Position numbers and translations under genes: made by a program
Assembly (NCBI RefSeq): GCF_963666145.1
Contig: NZ_OY762614.1
Coordinates: forward strand, 5,942,501 to 6,006,500
DNA: 64,000 nt
Origin: an uncultured Desulfobacter sp.
GTDB lineage: Bacteria > Desulfobacterota > Desulfobacteria > Desulfobacterales > Desulfobacteraceae
Direction: 5' to 3'
The notes under the pieces: model-generated
What the model was told of the DNA's origin: nothing
Databases searched by the model: none
Seen by the model: only the letters and a program-made list of their open reading frames with translations
In this document: in pieces, positions 8,612 through 18,166 of the stretch
How the letters are laid out: the number at the start of each line of letters is the position of its first letter
Position numbering within the stretch: the first letter of the stretch is position 1

Positions 8612-10198
8612 ATGTTACATTTGTTGCGTTCAAGCCGGCAGCGTTTCTTTCCTAAAAACTGGGAAGCGATTAAAAATTTCACCCACCCCCGGGTGGTTAC
8701 CATGCTCTTTTTCGGATTCAGCGCGGGGCTTCCCATTCTGCTGATTTTTTCTTCCCTCTCCCTTTGGCTTCGTGAGGCTGGGATTGAGCGTTCGGCCGTT
8801 ACCTTTTTTTCCTGGGCCGCTTTGGGATACTCCTTTAAATTCATCTGGGCGCCGCTGGTGGATCAAATGCCCATTCCCATGATGAGCAGACGGCTTGGCC
8901 GCCGCAGGGCCTGGATACTTCTGGCCCAGATCTGCATTGCAGGATCTATTTTTGCCATGTCCATGATTGATCCGGCAAAGGCGGGCAATTATCTATATTG
9001 GATGGCCCTGGCGGCTGTGGCATTGGGGTTTTCTTCGGCCACCCAGGATATTGCCATTGATGCCTACCGGATTGAGTCCGCCGGTGAAGAACTCCAGGCC
9101 TTGATGGCGTCCGTGTATATCGCCGGATACCGGATCGGGATGCTGGCCGCAGGGGCAGGGGCCTTGTTTTTGGCTCAGATTCTGGGATCATTGCCCGGCA
9201 GTTATGATTACCCGGCATGGCGCACAGCCTACCAGATTATGGCCGGGCTTATGGCCATTGGTATGGTCACGGTTTTTGTGGTCAAAGAGCCTGAAATTTC
9301 TGCCAAAGCAACAAAATCCACCCAGACCATGGACCACGCCCGTTTTTTTATTCTCTTTTTAGTCTCTGCCGCAGCGTTTGTGGGCTGGTTTTATGTGTCA
9401 TCCGATTTAGCATCATTATTCAAAGAACAGTTGGAAGGTTTTCTAAAAAATGCCGCTGCTGCGGGATTTTTAATTGAAACGGCCAGACTTGCCGCAGGTG
9501 TCGGTACGGCACTGATCGCCGCCAGGGTGATGGTGGGCTTGAAGGTGGCAAATATGGAGATGATCCGCTCCGCCTATGTGGAACCTGTATCGGATTTTTT
9601 CGCCCGGTACGGTGCGGGCTTGGCCTGGCTGCTGCTTGCGCTCATAGGGCTGTACCGGATTTCAGACATAGTTCTGGGTGTGATTTCCAACGTTTTTTAC
9701 CAGGATATGGGATTTTCAAAAATTCACATCGCAAGCATCGTAAAGACATTTGGACTGTTCATGACCATTGCCGGCGGTTTTTTAGGGGGGACATTGTCTC
9801 TACAGTTTGGCGTCATGCGGATTTTGTTTGCCGGGGCATTTTTGTCAGCCATTACAAATCTGTTGTTTGTTATCATGGCCTGGACAGGTCCGGCGTTACC
9901 CATGCTCTACCTTGTTATTTCCGCGGATAATCTGGCAGGAGGCCTTGCGGGGGCGGCATTTGTTGCATTTTTATCCAGCCTGACCAATGTCAGGTTCACT
10001 GCCATTCAATATGCCGTATTTTCGTCATTGATGACCCTTGTGCCCAAAGTCTTTTCCGGATATTCCGGGACCATGGTGGATCAACTGGGATACCCCGCAT
10101 TTTTCATCGTAACGGCTGTAATGGGTATCCCAGTTCTAATCTTAATTGTGATCTGCGGGGCTCGACTGCAGATCAAGGAAACAAAAAATCCAAATTAA
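8612..10198 (+). CDS. AmpG-like MFS permease
   Basis: This 528-residue membrane protein has about 12-14 predicted helices. The segments LFFGFSAGLPILLIFSSLS, the WAPLVDQ loop and RRLGRRRAWILLAQ are hallmarks of AmpG/PAT-type major facilitator transporters. AmpG brings anhydro-muropeptides released during wall turnover into the cytoplasm for recycling; other members carry acetyl-CoA-like substrates, so AmpG is the likelier but not the only role. The gene ends 4 bases inside the convergent gcvPB stop region (10195-10198), so the two transcripts meet tail to tail. Confidence 0.85.
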   Translation: MLHLLRSSRQRFFPKNWEAIKNFTHPRVVTMLFFGFSAGLPILLIFSSLSLWLREAGIERSAVTFFSWAALGYSFKFIWAPLVDQMPIPMMSRRLGRRRAWILLAQICIAGSIFAMSMIDPAKAGNYLYWMALAAVALGFSSATQDIAIDAYRIESAGEELQALMASVYIAGYRIGMLAAGAGALFLAQILGSLPGSYDYPAWRTAYQIMAGLMAIGMVTVFVVKEPEISAKATKSTQTMDHARFFILFLVSAAAFVGWFYVSSDLASLFKEQLEGFLKNAAAAGFLIETARLAAGVGTALIAARVMVGLKVANMEMIRSAYVEPVSDFFARYGAGLAWLLLALIGLYRISDIVLGVISNVFYQDMGFSKIHIASIVKTFGLFMTIAGGFLGGTLSLQFGVMRILFAGAFLSAITNLLFVIMAWTGPALPMLYLVISADNLAGGLAGAAFVAFLSSLTNVRFTAIQYAVFSSLMTLVPKVFSGYSGTMVDQLGYPAFFIVTAVMGIPVLILIVICGARLQIKETKNPN

Positions 10199-11649
10199 CC
10201 TTTGAGACAGGGTTTACGGGCCGCTCCAACCTCATCTAATCGTGTCACCTTGGCAAGATGGGGCGCCGCATGCAATTCATCCGGATTGGCTGCCGCTTCT
10301 TTAACAATGGCTTTTACGGCGTCTATGAACTGATCAATATCATCCTTAGACTCGGTTTCCGTGGGCTCAACCATGAAGGCTGCATCCACCACCAGTGGGA
10401 AATATACCGTAGGTGGATGAAATCCGTAATCCAGCAGACGTTTGGCCATATCCATGGTACTGATATGGTGATCTTGAACCGTTTTGTCCGTAAATACACA
10501 TTCGTGCATGCAGGGCCGGTCATAGGGCAGGTGCAATGTATCTTTAAGGCTTTCCTTGATGTAGTTGGCATTGAGTACTGCCAGCTGGGATGCACGTTTT
10601 AGCCCGTCAGCTCCCATGGACATGATATAGGAAAAAGCCCTGACCATCACCCCGAAATGACCATAAAAGGTGTGCATGCGACCAATGGTGTCCGGGCAAT
10701 CGGTAACAAAGGTATATGCGTTGTTTTTCTTTTCAACCCTGGGAATCGGAAGAAACGGAATAAGCTTTTCGACCACGGCCACAGGGCCCGAACCTGGTCC
10801 GCCGCCGCCATGGGGGGTGGAAAAGGTTTTGTGCAGGTTTAAATGAAGCACATCAATGCCAAGTTCGCCTGGCTTGATGATGCCCATCACCGCATTCATG
10901 TTGGCACCGTCACCATAGACCAGGCCGCCCTTGGCATGGACAATGTCACAAACTTCCTGGATATTTTCCTCAAACAGGCCCAGAGTGTTGGGGTTGGTGA
11001 TCATGATGCCCGCAGTATCTTCGTCCATGGCCTCGGCCACCGTCTTGGGGTCCAGGATGCCTTTGGGACCGGATTTGATATTGACCGATTTATATCCGCA
11101 AAGGGTTGCCGATGCGGGGTTGGTGCCATGGGCCGTATCCGGGATCAGGATTTTTGAACGCTGTTTACCCTGTTTGGCATGCCAGGCATGGATCATGAGC
11201 ATGCCGGTGAGCTCCCCATGGGCCCCGGCAGCCGGTTGCAAGGTGACGGCCGGAAACCCAGTAATCTCACCGAGCAGTTGTTCCAGTTCATACATCAATT
11301 TTAAAGCCCCTTGGGAAAATTCCGCGCCAGCCAGGGGATGGGCGACCACAAATCCTTTTCGGGATGCCTGGACCTCGTTGGTTTTGGGATTGTATTTCAT
11401 GGTGCAGGATCCCAGGGGATACATGCCTGAATCAATACAAAAATTCCATTGGGACAGGCGGGTAAAATGACGGACGACATCCAGTTCGGAAAGCTGGGGA
11501 AGTTCCGGTGCGTCATCAATAAGTGCCGGGTCAAGATCGACCCTTGGCACATCACTTCTGGGCATGGAGATGCCGCATCTGCCGTCCCGGCTTTTTTCCC
11601 ACAGTTCAGGTTCGTTAAATATAAGACCGGTTGTGCCTGGCGTTGTCAT
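10195..11649 (-). CDS. gcvPB: glycine dehydrogenase (decarboxylating) subunit 2
   Basis: This 484-residue C-terminal half of the P-protein has the pyridoxal-phosphate lysine in LHLNLHKTFSTPHGGGG (K274) and the DTAHGTNPAS and GDGANMNA motifs around the cofactor. With GcvPA it decarboxylates glycine and moves the aminomethyl group to lipoyl-GcvH. The start ATG abuts the gcvPA stop (shared base at 11649), so the two halves are translationally coupled. It is the last gene of the gcv operon. In strict anaerobes the system can also run toward glycine synthesis; direction cannot be judged from sequence. Confidence 0.97.
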   Translation of the reverse strand: MTTPGTTGLIFNEPELWEKSRDGRCGISMPRSDVPRVDLDPALIDDAPELPQLSELDVVRHFTRLSQWNFCIDSGMYPLGSCTMKYNPKTNEVQASRKGFVVAHPLAGAEFSQGALKLMYELEQLLGEITGFPAVTLQPAAGAHGELTGMLMIHAWHAKQGKQRSKILIPDTAHGTNPASATLCGYKSVNIKSGPKGILDPKTVAEAMDEDTAGIMITNPNTLGLFEENIQEVCDIVHAKGGLVYGDGANMNAVMGIIKPGELGIDVLHLNLHKTFSTPHGGGGPGSGPVAVVEKLIPFLPIPRVEKKNNAYTFVTDCPDTIGRMHTFYGHFGVMVRAFSYIMSMGADGLKRASQLAVLNANYIKESLKDTLHLPYDRPCMHECVFTDKTVQDHHISTMDMAKRLLDYGFHPPTVYFPLVVDAAFMVEPTETESKDDIDQFIDAVKAIVKEAAANPDELHAAPHLAKVTRLDEVGAARKPCLKG

Positions 11650-12983
11650 TATTTTACCTCCTTTGCCAAAAAATCCATGGCCTGTCTGGAAACGGTTTCC
11701 GTGGCACAGAAAAGATAATGGTCCTGCATATCCGGATAATAGGACGATAGAGGGACCCCTGCATACAGATTGTGTTTTTGGGCAAGCTCTTTGCGTTTGG
11801 CTGAAAATCCGGCCGGGGCTTTTAAAACAAATTCATTGAAAAAAGCACCGCTGTGAACCGCAATGAAACCTGCATTCACAAGTGCATTTTTTAAATAAAC
11901 GGCTTTGTCATGATTAACCTGGGCAATTTCCCGGATTCCGTTTTTTCCGGCTGCCGCCATATAAACGGCGGCGGTCATGGCATTGAGGCCGTTATTGGAG
12001 CAGATGTTGGAAGAGGCTTTTTCCCTGCGGATATGCTGTTCTCTTGTGGCAAGGGTCAGTACATATCCTCGCTGGCCGTTTGAGTCTGTGGTTTTTCCCA
12101 CAAACCGGCCGGGAAGACTCCTCATCAGTTGCTTTGTTCCGGCTAAAAGACCAAGTCCCGGACCGCCAAAGCTTTTGGTCATGCCAAGACTCTGGCCTTC
12201 TCCGGCCACAAGATCGGCCCCAAACTTTCCAGGACTTTTCAACAGCCCATGGGCCAGGGCTTCGGTGAAGGAGGTGATGAACAGACATTTTTTTTCATCG
12301 GCGGCAGCCCTAAAACCGGCCAGGTCTTCAATGTTGCCAAAAAAGTTAGGAGATTGAACCGCCATCCCGGCAATACCATCCATGGCTTTAAACGCTTGCA
12401 CATCCGTCAGACCATTTTCATCTGCTTGAATTTCAACCATTTCAAATCCGGATGGATTCAGGTAGGTTTTCATGATTTGACGGTGGGCGGGATGGATCAG
12501 GGATGAGACGGCTATTTTGTTTGCCTTTTTTGACTTATGCAGGGCAATCAGCGCACATTCGGCCAGGGCTGTTCCGCCGTCGTAATGGGAGGCTGTGGCA
12601 ATATCCATACCCAAAAGGGTGGTAATCATGGTTTGAAATTCATAGATGCCCTGCAACGTCCCCTGGCTCACCTCGGGCTGGTAAGGGGTGTAGGCCGTCA
12701 TAAATTCGGATCTGGAAATAAGATAGGGTACAATGGCGGGAATGTGGTGGTCATAGGAACCGGCACCCATCAGGCATGTATAGGGTCCGCATGCCGCATT
12801 TTGAGAGGCCAGTTCTTCCATTTCGTCATTCAGGTCCCATTCGCTCAACGCATCCGGCAGATTCAATCCGGTCTTGGTCTTTGCAGAATCGGGAATGGTT
12901 TCAAATAGCTGATCCAGATCGGCGTGGCCGGTGACAGCCAGCATCTGGTCGATGTCCTGTCGAGTATGCGGCAGATAACGCAT
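11649..12983 (-). CDS. gcvPA: glycine dehydrogenase (decarboxylating) subunit 1
   Basis: This 444-residue N-terminal half of a split P-protein opens MRYLPHTRQDIDQML and contains MGAGSYDHHIPAIVPYLISR and YTPYQPEVSQGTLQGIYEFQ split only here for quotation, both diagnostic of GcvPA. It lacks the cofactor lysine, which lies in GcvPB, as expected for two-subunit P-proteins. The protein would form a heterotetramer with GcvPB. It starts 4 bases after the gcvH stop and shares a base with gcvPB. Confidence 0.97.
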   Translation of the reverse strand: MRYLPHTRQDIDQMLAVTGHADLDQLFETIPDSAKTKTGLNLPDALSEWDLNDEMEELASQNAACGPYTCLMGAGSYDHHIPAIVPYLISRSEFMTAYTPYQPEVSQGTLQGIYEFQTMITTLLGMDIATASHYDGGTALAECALIALHKSKKANKIAVSSLIHPAHRQIMKTYLNPSGFEMVEIQADENGLTDVQAFKAMDGIAGMAVQSPNFFGNIEDLAGFRAAADEKKCLFITSFTEALAHGLLKSPGKFGADLVAGEGQSLGMTKSFGGPGLGLLAGTKQLMRSLPGRFVGKTTDSNGQRGYVLTLATREQHIRREKASSNICSNNGLNAMTAAVYMAAAGKNGIREIAQVNHDKAVYLKNALVNAGFIAVHSGAFFNEFVLKAPAGFSAKRKELAQKHNLYAGVPLSSYYPDMQDHYLFCATETVSRQAMDFLAKEVK

Positions 12984-12987
12984 GAGA

Positions 12988-13386
12988 TTATCCTTTCAGC
13001 ATTTCAAGGTATGCGGCCTGGTCTTTAAGGCTGTCAAGTTCGGACATATCGTCGGGTTTAATTTTTACAAGCCAGCCTTTATCATAGCAATCGGTGTTTA
13101 CAAGCTCCGGTGCGTCTTCAAGGTCAGCATTGATCTCAACGATTTCACCTGAAATGGGAAGATAAATTTCCGATACCGCTTTAACCGATTCCACGCTGCC
13201 GAACTCATCGCCCTGGCCAAAAGTGTCTCCGGTTTCGGGCAGCTCCACAAATACAATTTCGCCAAGCTGATCCTGGGCATAGTCGGAAATGCCCACACAT
13301 ACTAAACCACCTTCAACCTTTGCCCATTCATGGTCATCGGTATATTTCACATCTGACGGAAAATTTAATTCTTCAATGGATTTCAT
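12988..13386 (-). CDS. gcvH: glycine cleavage system H protein
   Basis: This 132-residue lipoyl carrier has the lipoylation lysine in FGSVESVKAVSEIYLP (K69) and the preceding DQLGEIVFVELP strand. The lipoyl arm shuttles the aminomethyl group from P-protein to T-protein and is reoxidised by lipoamide dehydrogenase, a gene for which lies divergently upstream at 15500. Length and motif order are normal. A large palindromic repeat separates it from gcvT. Confidence 0.97.
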   Translation of the reverse strand: MKSIEELNFPSDVKYTDDHEWAKVEGGLVCVGISDYAQDQLGEIVFVELPETGDTFGQGDEFGSVESVKAVSEIYLPISGEIVEINADLEDAPELVNTDCYDKGWLVKIKPDDMSELDSLKDQAAYLEMLKG

Positions 13387-13406
13387 ATCGTCTCCTTAAA
13401 AGTAAT

Positions 13407-13553
13407 GTAGTGTTCTAATTGTGCCGGGGTTTGGACGAAAAGTTGCCCAGATGCAAGGCGCAGAAAAATTTGTAACCGGAGCAACCTAATGGTTGTGAGG
13501 AGTGCAAATTTTTCTGCAACGCCGCAGGTGGGTGACTTTTCGTTCAAACACTA
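13407..13553. repeat. long imperfect palindromic repeat, copy 1
   Basis: The two arms of about 43 bases (13429-13471 and 13506-13549) are near inverted copies, sharing GTTTGGACGAAAAGTT-like and GCAGAAAAATTT blocks. Outside these is GTAGTGTT / AACACTAC (13407-13414 and 13546-13553), and the centre holds a small CAACC-TAAT-GGTTG hairpin. It separates gcvH from gcvT, and its edge supplies the gcvT stop codon (13551-13553). A related copy with the same centre (CCTCACA...TAG...TGCTC when inverted) lies at 22668-22860. This looks like a dispersed REP/MITE-type family. Confidence 0.8.
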
Positions 13554-14795
13554 CCGAAAATTTTTGATTGCTTGTCTTGCTGTCCTGTCCGGCCTCACAT
13601 CGGAAACAAGCCGAACATTGATTTTGCGTTTGCCTTCAACAAGGGTCAACCGGGTCCCCATATTAAGCGGCTGATCCACCATGACAAACCCGCAGGCAAG
13701 CCCTTTTATTTTAACATTCGAAGGCAGGTTCGGCGTATTGACGCTGACAATCCGGTCTTCATGCCAAAAAATCCCCATATCGGTTGCGCAGGTCAGTACC
13801 ATGCCGATATATTCCCCCTGTTCGGTGAGCACCCGGGCGGTATCACCTGAGGACACCTTTCTTAGGGAGTCTCCCACAAAAGCGTAGGTAAAAGACTGCT
13901 GTTCCGGGTTCACCAGGCTTTGGTCCCCTAAAAAGGTCTTGGTAAACTCCCGGGTTCCGGTTTTAAAGGGCAGGGCAAATTCCCAGGGGTGGTTGATGAA
14001 TGGGAAATGCCCGATATCCTGGTGGGACAGGGGCAGGCATGCACCGGCCCTCAAAGAATCCCTGGCACCCAGGCCGCAGGGTATCAGGCCATAGGGAGAG
14101 CCTGCATCCAAAAGATTGGTCCACAGTTTTTCAACTTTATTGGGCGCAATGAAAATTTCAAATCCGAATTCCCCCGTGTACCCTGTCCGTGACACAATAA
14201 CAGGGGTTCCGTCCACAAGTGTTACCCCATCCGGGGCGTCAGGGTCAAGATTGCCTTTAAACGAAAAGTAAGGCATTTTATCAAAAACGGTTTCGCTGTC
14301 CTTGATCAGGCCGGATACGATTTTCAGGGCATTTTTACCCTGGACATCCAGCTTTGCAAGCTCGTCTGACAGATCTTTTATCTTTACGGATTTTCCGTCG
14401 CTGTGCGAAATTAAATGTTCGGCAATGGTTCCCCCCATACCGGCATTGACACAGACCATGAAACTGAGATCGGAAAATTTATAAACAATGGCATCGTCAA
14501 TGCAGTGGCCGCTGGCATTTAAAAACGCCCCGTAAATACACCGGCCCAGTGACATGCCGCTGATCTGTCTTGTGAAGCAGAATTCAAGCAGGGCAGGGGC
14601 GTCGTCCCCCTGGACCCGGATATAGTCCATATGGGATGTATCAAACATCCCCGCAGACACAAGCACGGCAATGTGCTCATTTTTAACCCCGGTATCATAC
14701 CATAGCGGCATATCAAACCCGCCGAAATCCGCCATATTGGCCCCGGCATTTTTGTGCCATGCATTTAATGGTGTCTCTTTTAGATTATTGGTCAT
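13551..14795 (-). CDS. gcvT: glycine cleavage system T protein (aminomethyltransferase)
   Basis: This 414-residue tetrahydrofolate-dependent aminomethyltransferase takes the aminomethyl group from lipoyl-GcvH to give methylene-THF and ammonia. Motifs are ADFGGFDMPLWYDTGVKNEH near the N-terminus, the GYTGEFGFEIFI strand and GLGARDSLRAGACLPLSHQD, with the conserved Asp of the last. It is about 40 residues longer than the usual 360-370, mainly in the C-terminal barrel. Its stop codon falls at the edge of a palindromic repeat, so the last residues may have been altered by that insertion. It follows lrp by 31 bases. Confidence 0.95.
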   Translation of the reverse strand: MTNNLKETPLNAWHKNAGANMADFGGFDMPLWYDTGVKNEHIAVLVSAGMFDTSHMDYIRVQGDDAPALLEFCFTRQISGMSLGRCIYGAFLNASGHCIDDAIVYKFSDLSFMVCVNAGMGGTIAEHLISHSDGKSVKIKDLSDELAKLDVQGKNALKIVSGLIKDSETVFDKMPYFSFKGNLDPDAPDGVTLVDGTPVIVSRTGYTGEFGFEIFIAPNKVEKLWTNLLDAGSPYGLIPCGLGARDSLRAGACLPLSHQDIGHFPFINHPWEFALPFKTGTREFTKTFLGDQSLVNPEQQSFTYAFVGDSLRKVSSGDTARVLTEQGEYIGMVLTCATDMGIFWHEDRIVSVNTPNLPSNVKIKGLACGFVMVDQPLNMGTRLTLVEGKRKINVRLVSDVRPDRTARQAIKNFR

Positions 14796-14826
14796 GACAA
14801 ACTCCTTAAAAACTTGATGATTGAGT

Positions 14827-15270
14827 TTAAAAAATGTACGGCACCTTCATATTGTATGATTTGTACACCACAAAGGTTTCCACGGAATCTATTCCGTGAA
14901 TTTTTGAAATTTCATTGGTGTAAAACTCAAGCAGGTCAAATCCTTCTTTGAACAGAACCATAACCATGAGATCATAACGGCCTGTGACCACGGATACGGA
15001 AATCACACCTTTGAGACGGCTGATCTCCTTTCCCTTTTCCACCAGATTGGTCTCGGACAGTTTAATGCCGACAATGACACTTCTGTGGCCAGGCAGCTTG
15101 GCCGGATCCACAAGGCCGCAAAACTCAAGCACGCCTTCCTCCTGGAGTTTGAGCACCCTGGCGCGAACCGTGTTTTCAGTAACACCGAGCTTTTCAGCTA
15201 TTTTTTTGAAAGGTTTTTTACCGTCTTTGAGTTCTCTGATAATATTGATATTGGTGTCATCAATTTTCAT
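14827..15270 (-). CDS. Lrp/AsnC-family transcriptional regulator
   Basis: This 147-residue protein has an N-terminal winged helix (NIIRELKDGKKPFKKIAEKL, with recognition helix VTENTVRARVLKLQ) followed by a RAM-type ligand-binding domain (GVISVSVVTGRYDLMVMVLF). Lrp/AsnC proteins form octamers that respond to amino acids. Being the first gene of the gcv operon and divergent from lpdA, it most likely senses glycine or another amino acid and controls both directions from the 229-base gap upstream. That role is inferred from position. Confidence 0.93.
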   Translation of the reverse strand: MKIDDTNINIIRELKDGKKPFKKIAEKLGVTENTVRARVLKLQEEGVLEFCGLVDPAKLPGHRSVIVGIKLSETNLVEKGKEISRLKGVISVSVVTGRYDLMVMVLFKEGFDLLEFYTNEISKIHGIDSVETFVVYKSYNMKVPYIF

Positions 15271-15499
15271 GTTTTTATCATTTTATGTCAATTTAATATT
15301 AAATTATTTTGAGAATAATTAATTGAAGAGCTGTTTTTTAATTGAATCTATCTTACCCTTGCAATAGAGTCAAATATAAAAAGATGGATTCTTTAGAATT
15401 TAAAAAAATATTTGGAAGAAATTGATGAAATCAATTATATTCTATTCAAATTCTAATGTAATTTGCAATTATTTATAATCATTTTTAACGAGGATACAT
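15271..15499. promoter_or_regulatory. divergent lrp-gcv / lpdA control region
   Basis: A strongly AT-rich gap of 229 bases lies between the divergent lrp and lpdA starts, with several A/T tracts and short dyads such as TTGATGAAATCAA. This composition suits Lrp-type binding. No glycine riboswitch-like structure was recognised. Confidence 0.45.
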
Positions 15500-16939
15500 A
15501 TGGCTGAACACATCATTATCATCGGTGCAGGCCCCGGCGGCTATGTTGCCGCACTCAGGGCTGCGGGCCTTGGGGCAAAGGTGACCTTGATTGAAAAAGA
15601 AAATTTGGGGGGAACCTGTCTTAACCATGGCTGTATCCCGTCTAAAATAATGAAAAATTCAGCTGATCTGCTGCTCAGCTGTCTTAAAGCCGAAAGTATG
15701 GGGGTAAAAATAACAGGCACCGTTACCCCAGACATCGCCGTTCTTATGGCACGAAAAGAAAAGGTACTTGACGGCCAGAGAAAGGGACTTGCAGGGCTTC
15801 TTGAAAAGGCTGGTGTCAATGTCGTCATGGGCCGGGCAAAAATTGTTTCGCAGGGTAAAGTCGAGGTGATGCAGGAGAAGGAAGAGCCCACAACTTATTC
15901 TTACGACAAACTAATTATTGCTGCTGGTACGGTGCCCATGGACGTTTCAGCGTTTGCCTTTGATCATGAAAAAATTTTGTCGTCCAATGATCTTTTGGCA
16001 TTGGATTACATTCCCAAATCCTTAACCATCGTGGGCGGCGGGGTGATCGGCTGTGAGTTTGCCTTTATATTCAATGCGCTGGGATCTCAGGTGACCATCG
16101 TTGAGGCCATGGAGAGGGTACTTCCCCTGCCAGGCGTTGACGCGTCTTGCTCAAAGCTGTTGCTGCGTGAAATGAAAAAACGTAAAATCAAAGTGTTTAC
16201 GAATACAATTGTTGCCCGGGCTGACCATACAAATGACTGGCTTACGATTGCTCTGGATGTCAGCCCATTTACAGAGACGTCTGAAAAGCTGAAAACAAAA
16301 TCCATTGAATCCGATGTTATGGCTGTGTGTATCGGCCGGCGTTCTGTGGCAAACGATCTGGGTCCTGAAAATATCGACCTTGAAACAGATGGAACCGGTT
16401 GGATTGCCGTGGATGAATATATGCAGACCCGTGTTGACAATGTTTATGCCATTGGCGATGTTCTTGGCCCCAAACATGTGATGCTGGCCCATGTGGCCTA
16501 CCACGAAGGCCTTGTGGCGGCGGCCAATGCCTGCGGGCAGACAGGCGCGCCCAAAACCGCCATGTCCTATGATACTGTGCCGGGCGCCATTTTTACCATA
16601 CCCGAAATCGGCACCGTCGGATTAACGGAAGAACAGGCCCGGGAACAGGGTATGGACATTGAAACGGCAGTGGTCAATTTCAGATCCCTGGGAAAAGCCC
16701 ATGCCATTGACCAGATTGCCGGAGAGGCAAAAATGATCGTGGAAAAAGCATCGGGCAAGGTACTCGGGGTTCACATCACAGGTCCCCATGCCACGGATCT
16801 GATCGCAGAAGCCGCCCTGGCTGTCAGCAACGGCCTGACGGCAGCGGATATAGCGCACACCATCCATGCCCATCCTACCCTGGCCGAAATCATGGGAGAA
16901 GCGTCTTTAAAAATTTTAGGCACCCCACTGCACGGATAA
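15500..16939 (+). CDS. lpdA: dihydrolipoyl dehydrogenase (L protein)
   Basis: This 479-residue FAD enzyme has the Rossmann motif IIIGAGPGGYVAALRAA at the N-terminus, the redox disulfide GGTCLNHGCIPSK (C40, C45), the second nucleotide motif GGGVIGCEFA, the AIGDV segment and the C-terminal catalytic HPTLAE (His about 458, Glu 463). It reoxidises the dihydrolipoyl arm of GcvH with NAD+. Its position divergent from the gcv operon supports a role as the dedicated L protein. A GAGG-like site precedes the ATG. patB follows after 12 bases. Confidence 0.96.
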   Translation: MAEHIIIIGAGPGGYVAALRAAGLGAKVTLIEKENLGGTCLNHGCIPSKIMKNSADLLLSCLKAESMGVKITGTVTPDIAVLMARKEKVLDGQRKGLAGLLEKAGVNVVMGRAKIVSQGKVEVMQEKEEPTTYSYDKLIIAAGTVPMDVSAFAFDHEKILSSNDLLALDYIPKSLTIVGGGVIGCEFAFIFNALGSQVTIVEAMERVLPLPGVDASCSKLLLREMKKRKIKVFTNTIVARADHTNDWLTIALDVSPFTETSEKLKTKSIESDVMAVCIGRRSVANDLGPENIDLETDGTGWIAVDEYMQTRVDNVYAIGDVLGPKHVMLAHVAYHEGLVAAANACGQTGAPKTAMSYDTVPGAIFTIPEIGTVGLTEEQAREQGMDIETAVVNFRSLGKAHAIDQIAGEAKMIVEKASGKVLGVHITGPHATDLIAEAALAVSNGLTAADIAHTIHAHPTLAEIMGEASLKILGTPLHG

Positions 16940-16951
16940 AAGGATAAAAAA

Positions 16952-18160
16952 ATGACAGTTTCATGGGATTTTGATCAGATCATTGACAGAAGCAACACAG
17001 GTTCGGCAAAGTGGGAACCATCTGTACTGGAGCAAAAATTCGGCAAGGGACGGGGAAACCTTCTGCCGTTATGGGTGGCGGATATGGATTTTACCTGCCC
17101 GGATGTTATTTTCGATGCCATTGAACAGCGTCTGGCCCACAGGATTTTCGGGTACAGTTTGAATGACAGCCGGCACAATGAGGCACTGATTAACTGGTTC
17201 GCCCGGCGGCACGGATGGCAGATCCAGTCCGATTCAATTGTCAATACACCGGGCATTGTACCTGCTGTAAACTATCTTATCCAGTGTTTTACCAAACCCG
17301 GAGACGGGGTATTGATCCAGCCGCCGGTCTATTATCCCTTTGCCCAGGCCATTATAACTAATGGGCGGCATGTAATTGAGAATTCACTGAAGCTGAACAA
17401 TTACCGGTATGATATGGATTTTAAAGACCTGGAAGAAAAAACCCGTGATCCAAGGGTCAAACTTGCTATTTTATGTTCACCACACAATCCCGTTGGCCGG
17501 GTCTGGCACCAGGCTGAGCTTGAACAATTCGGGACCATCTGCCAAAAAAACAATGTCCTGGTGTTTGCCGATGAAATACATTGTGATCTGGTCATGCCCG
17601 GATTCAAGCACACCAGTTATCAGTCCATCTCTCCTGAACTGACCCGGGGCTCCATTGCCGGTATTGCCGCGTCAAAAACATTTAATCTGGCAGGCCTGGC
17701 TCATTCATGCCTGGTCATTCCCAACGAAATCCATCGCTGGGAAATGGCCCATTTTTTTAACTGCCTTGGACTTAATTCAACCGGTACCGCCAATTTATTT
17801 GGCGCCATTGCGGCTCGGGCGGCCTATAAAGGGGCAGAATCCTGGCTGGTGGATCTGATCAAATATATTTATGATAATTACCTATATTTGAAAGAACGAA
17901 TCGAAAAAGAACTGCCGGGGGTACGGGTGTTTGATCTTGAAGCCACCTATCTGCCGTGGATTGATTTTAATCCGTTGGGACTATCACCGGAAAAAATCAT
18001 TGAGATCGTAGAAGAAAAAGCAGAACTTGCCCTTGATCACGGCAACTGGTTCGGCCAGAGCGGGTCAGGATTTGAGCGGATAAATATTGCCTGTCCAAGA
18101 AAATTGTTATCCAAGGCAACAGATGCCCTGATCAGCGCATTTATCCCATATTGCAAATAA
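16952..18160 (+). CDS. patB: PatB/MalY-type C-S lyase (class I/II aminotransferase fold)
   Basis: This 402-residue PLP enzyme opens with MTVSWDFDQIIDRSNTGSAK and LPLWVADMDF, typical of MalY/PatB cystathionine beta-lyases. The cofactor lysine is in ASKTFNLAGL; CSPHNPVGRVW and ADEIHCDLV are the cofactor-binding segments. It should cleave the C-S bond of cystathionine or cysteine-like substrates to pyruvate, ammonia and a thiol. It is cotranscribed with lpdA and converges on the sigma-54 activator gene with a 6-base gap. The link to glycine metabolism is unclear. Confidence 0.88.
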   Translation: MTVSWDFDQIIDRSNTGSAKWEPSVLEQKFGKGRGNLLPLWVADMDFTCPDVIFDAIEQRLAHRIFGYSLNDSRHNEALINWFARRHGWQIQSDSIVNTPGIVPAVNYLIQCFTKPGDGVLIQPPVYYPFAQAIITNGRHVIENSLKLNNYRYDMDFKDLEEKTRDPRVKLAILCSPHNPVGRVWHQAELEQFGTICQKNNVLVFADEIHCDLVMPGFKHTSYQSISPELTRGSIAGIAASKTFNLAGLAHSCLVIPNEIHRWEMAHFFNCLGLNSTGTANLFGAIAARAAYKGAESWLVDLIKYIYDNYLYLKERIEKELPGVRVFDLEATYLPWIDFNPLGLSPEKIIEIVEEKAELALDHGNWFGQSGSGFERINIACPRKLLSKATDALISAFIPYCK

Positions 18161-18166
18161 AAGCAG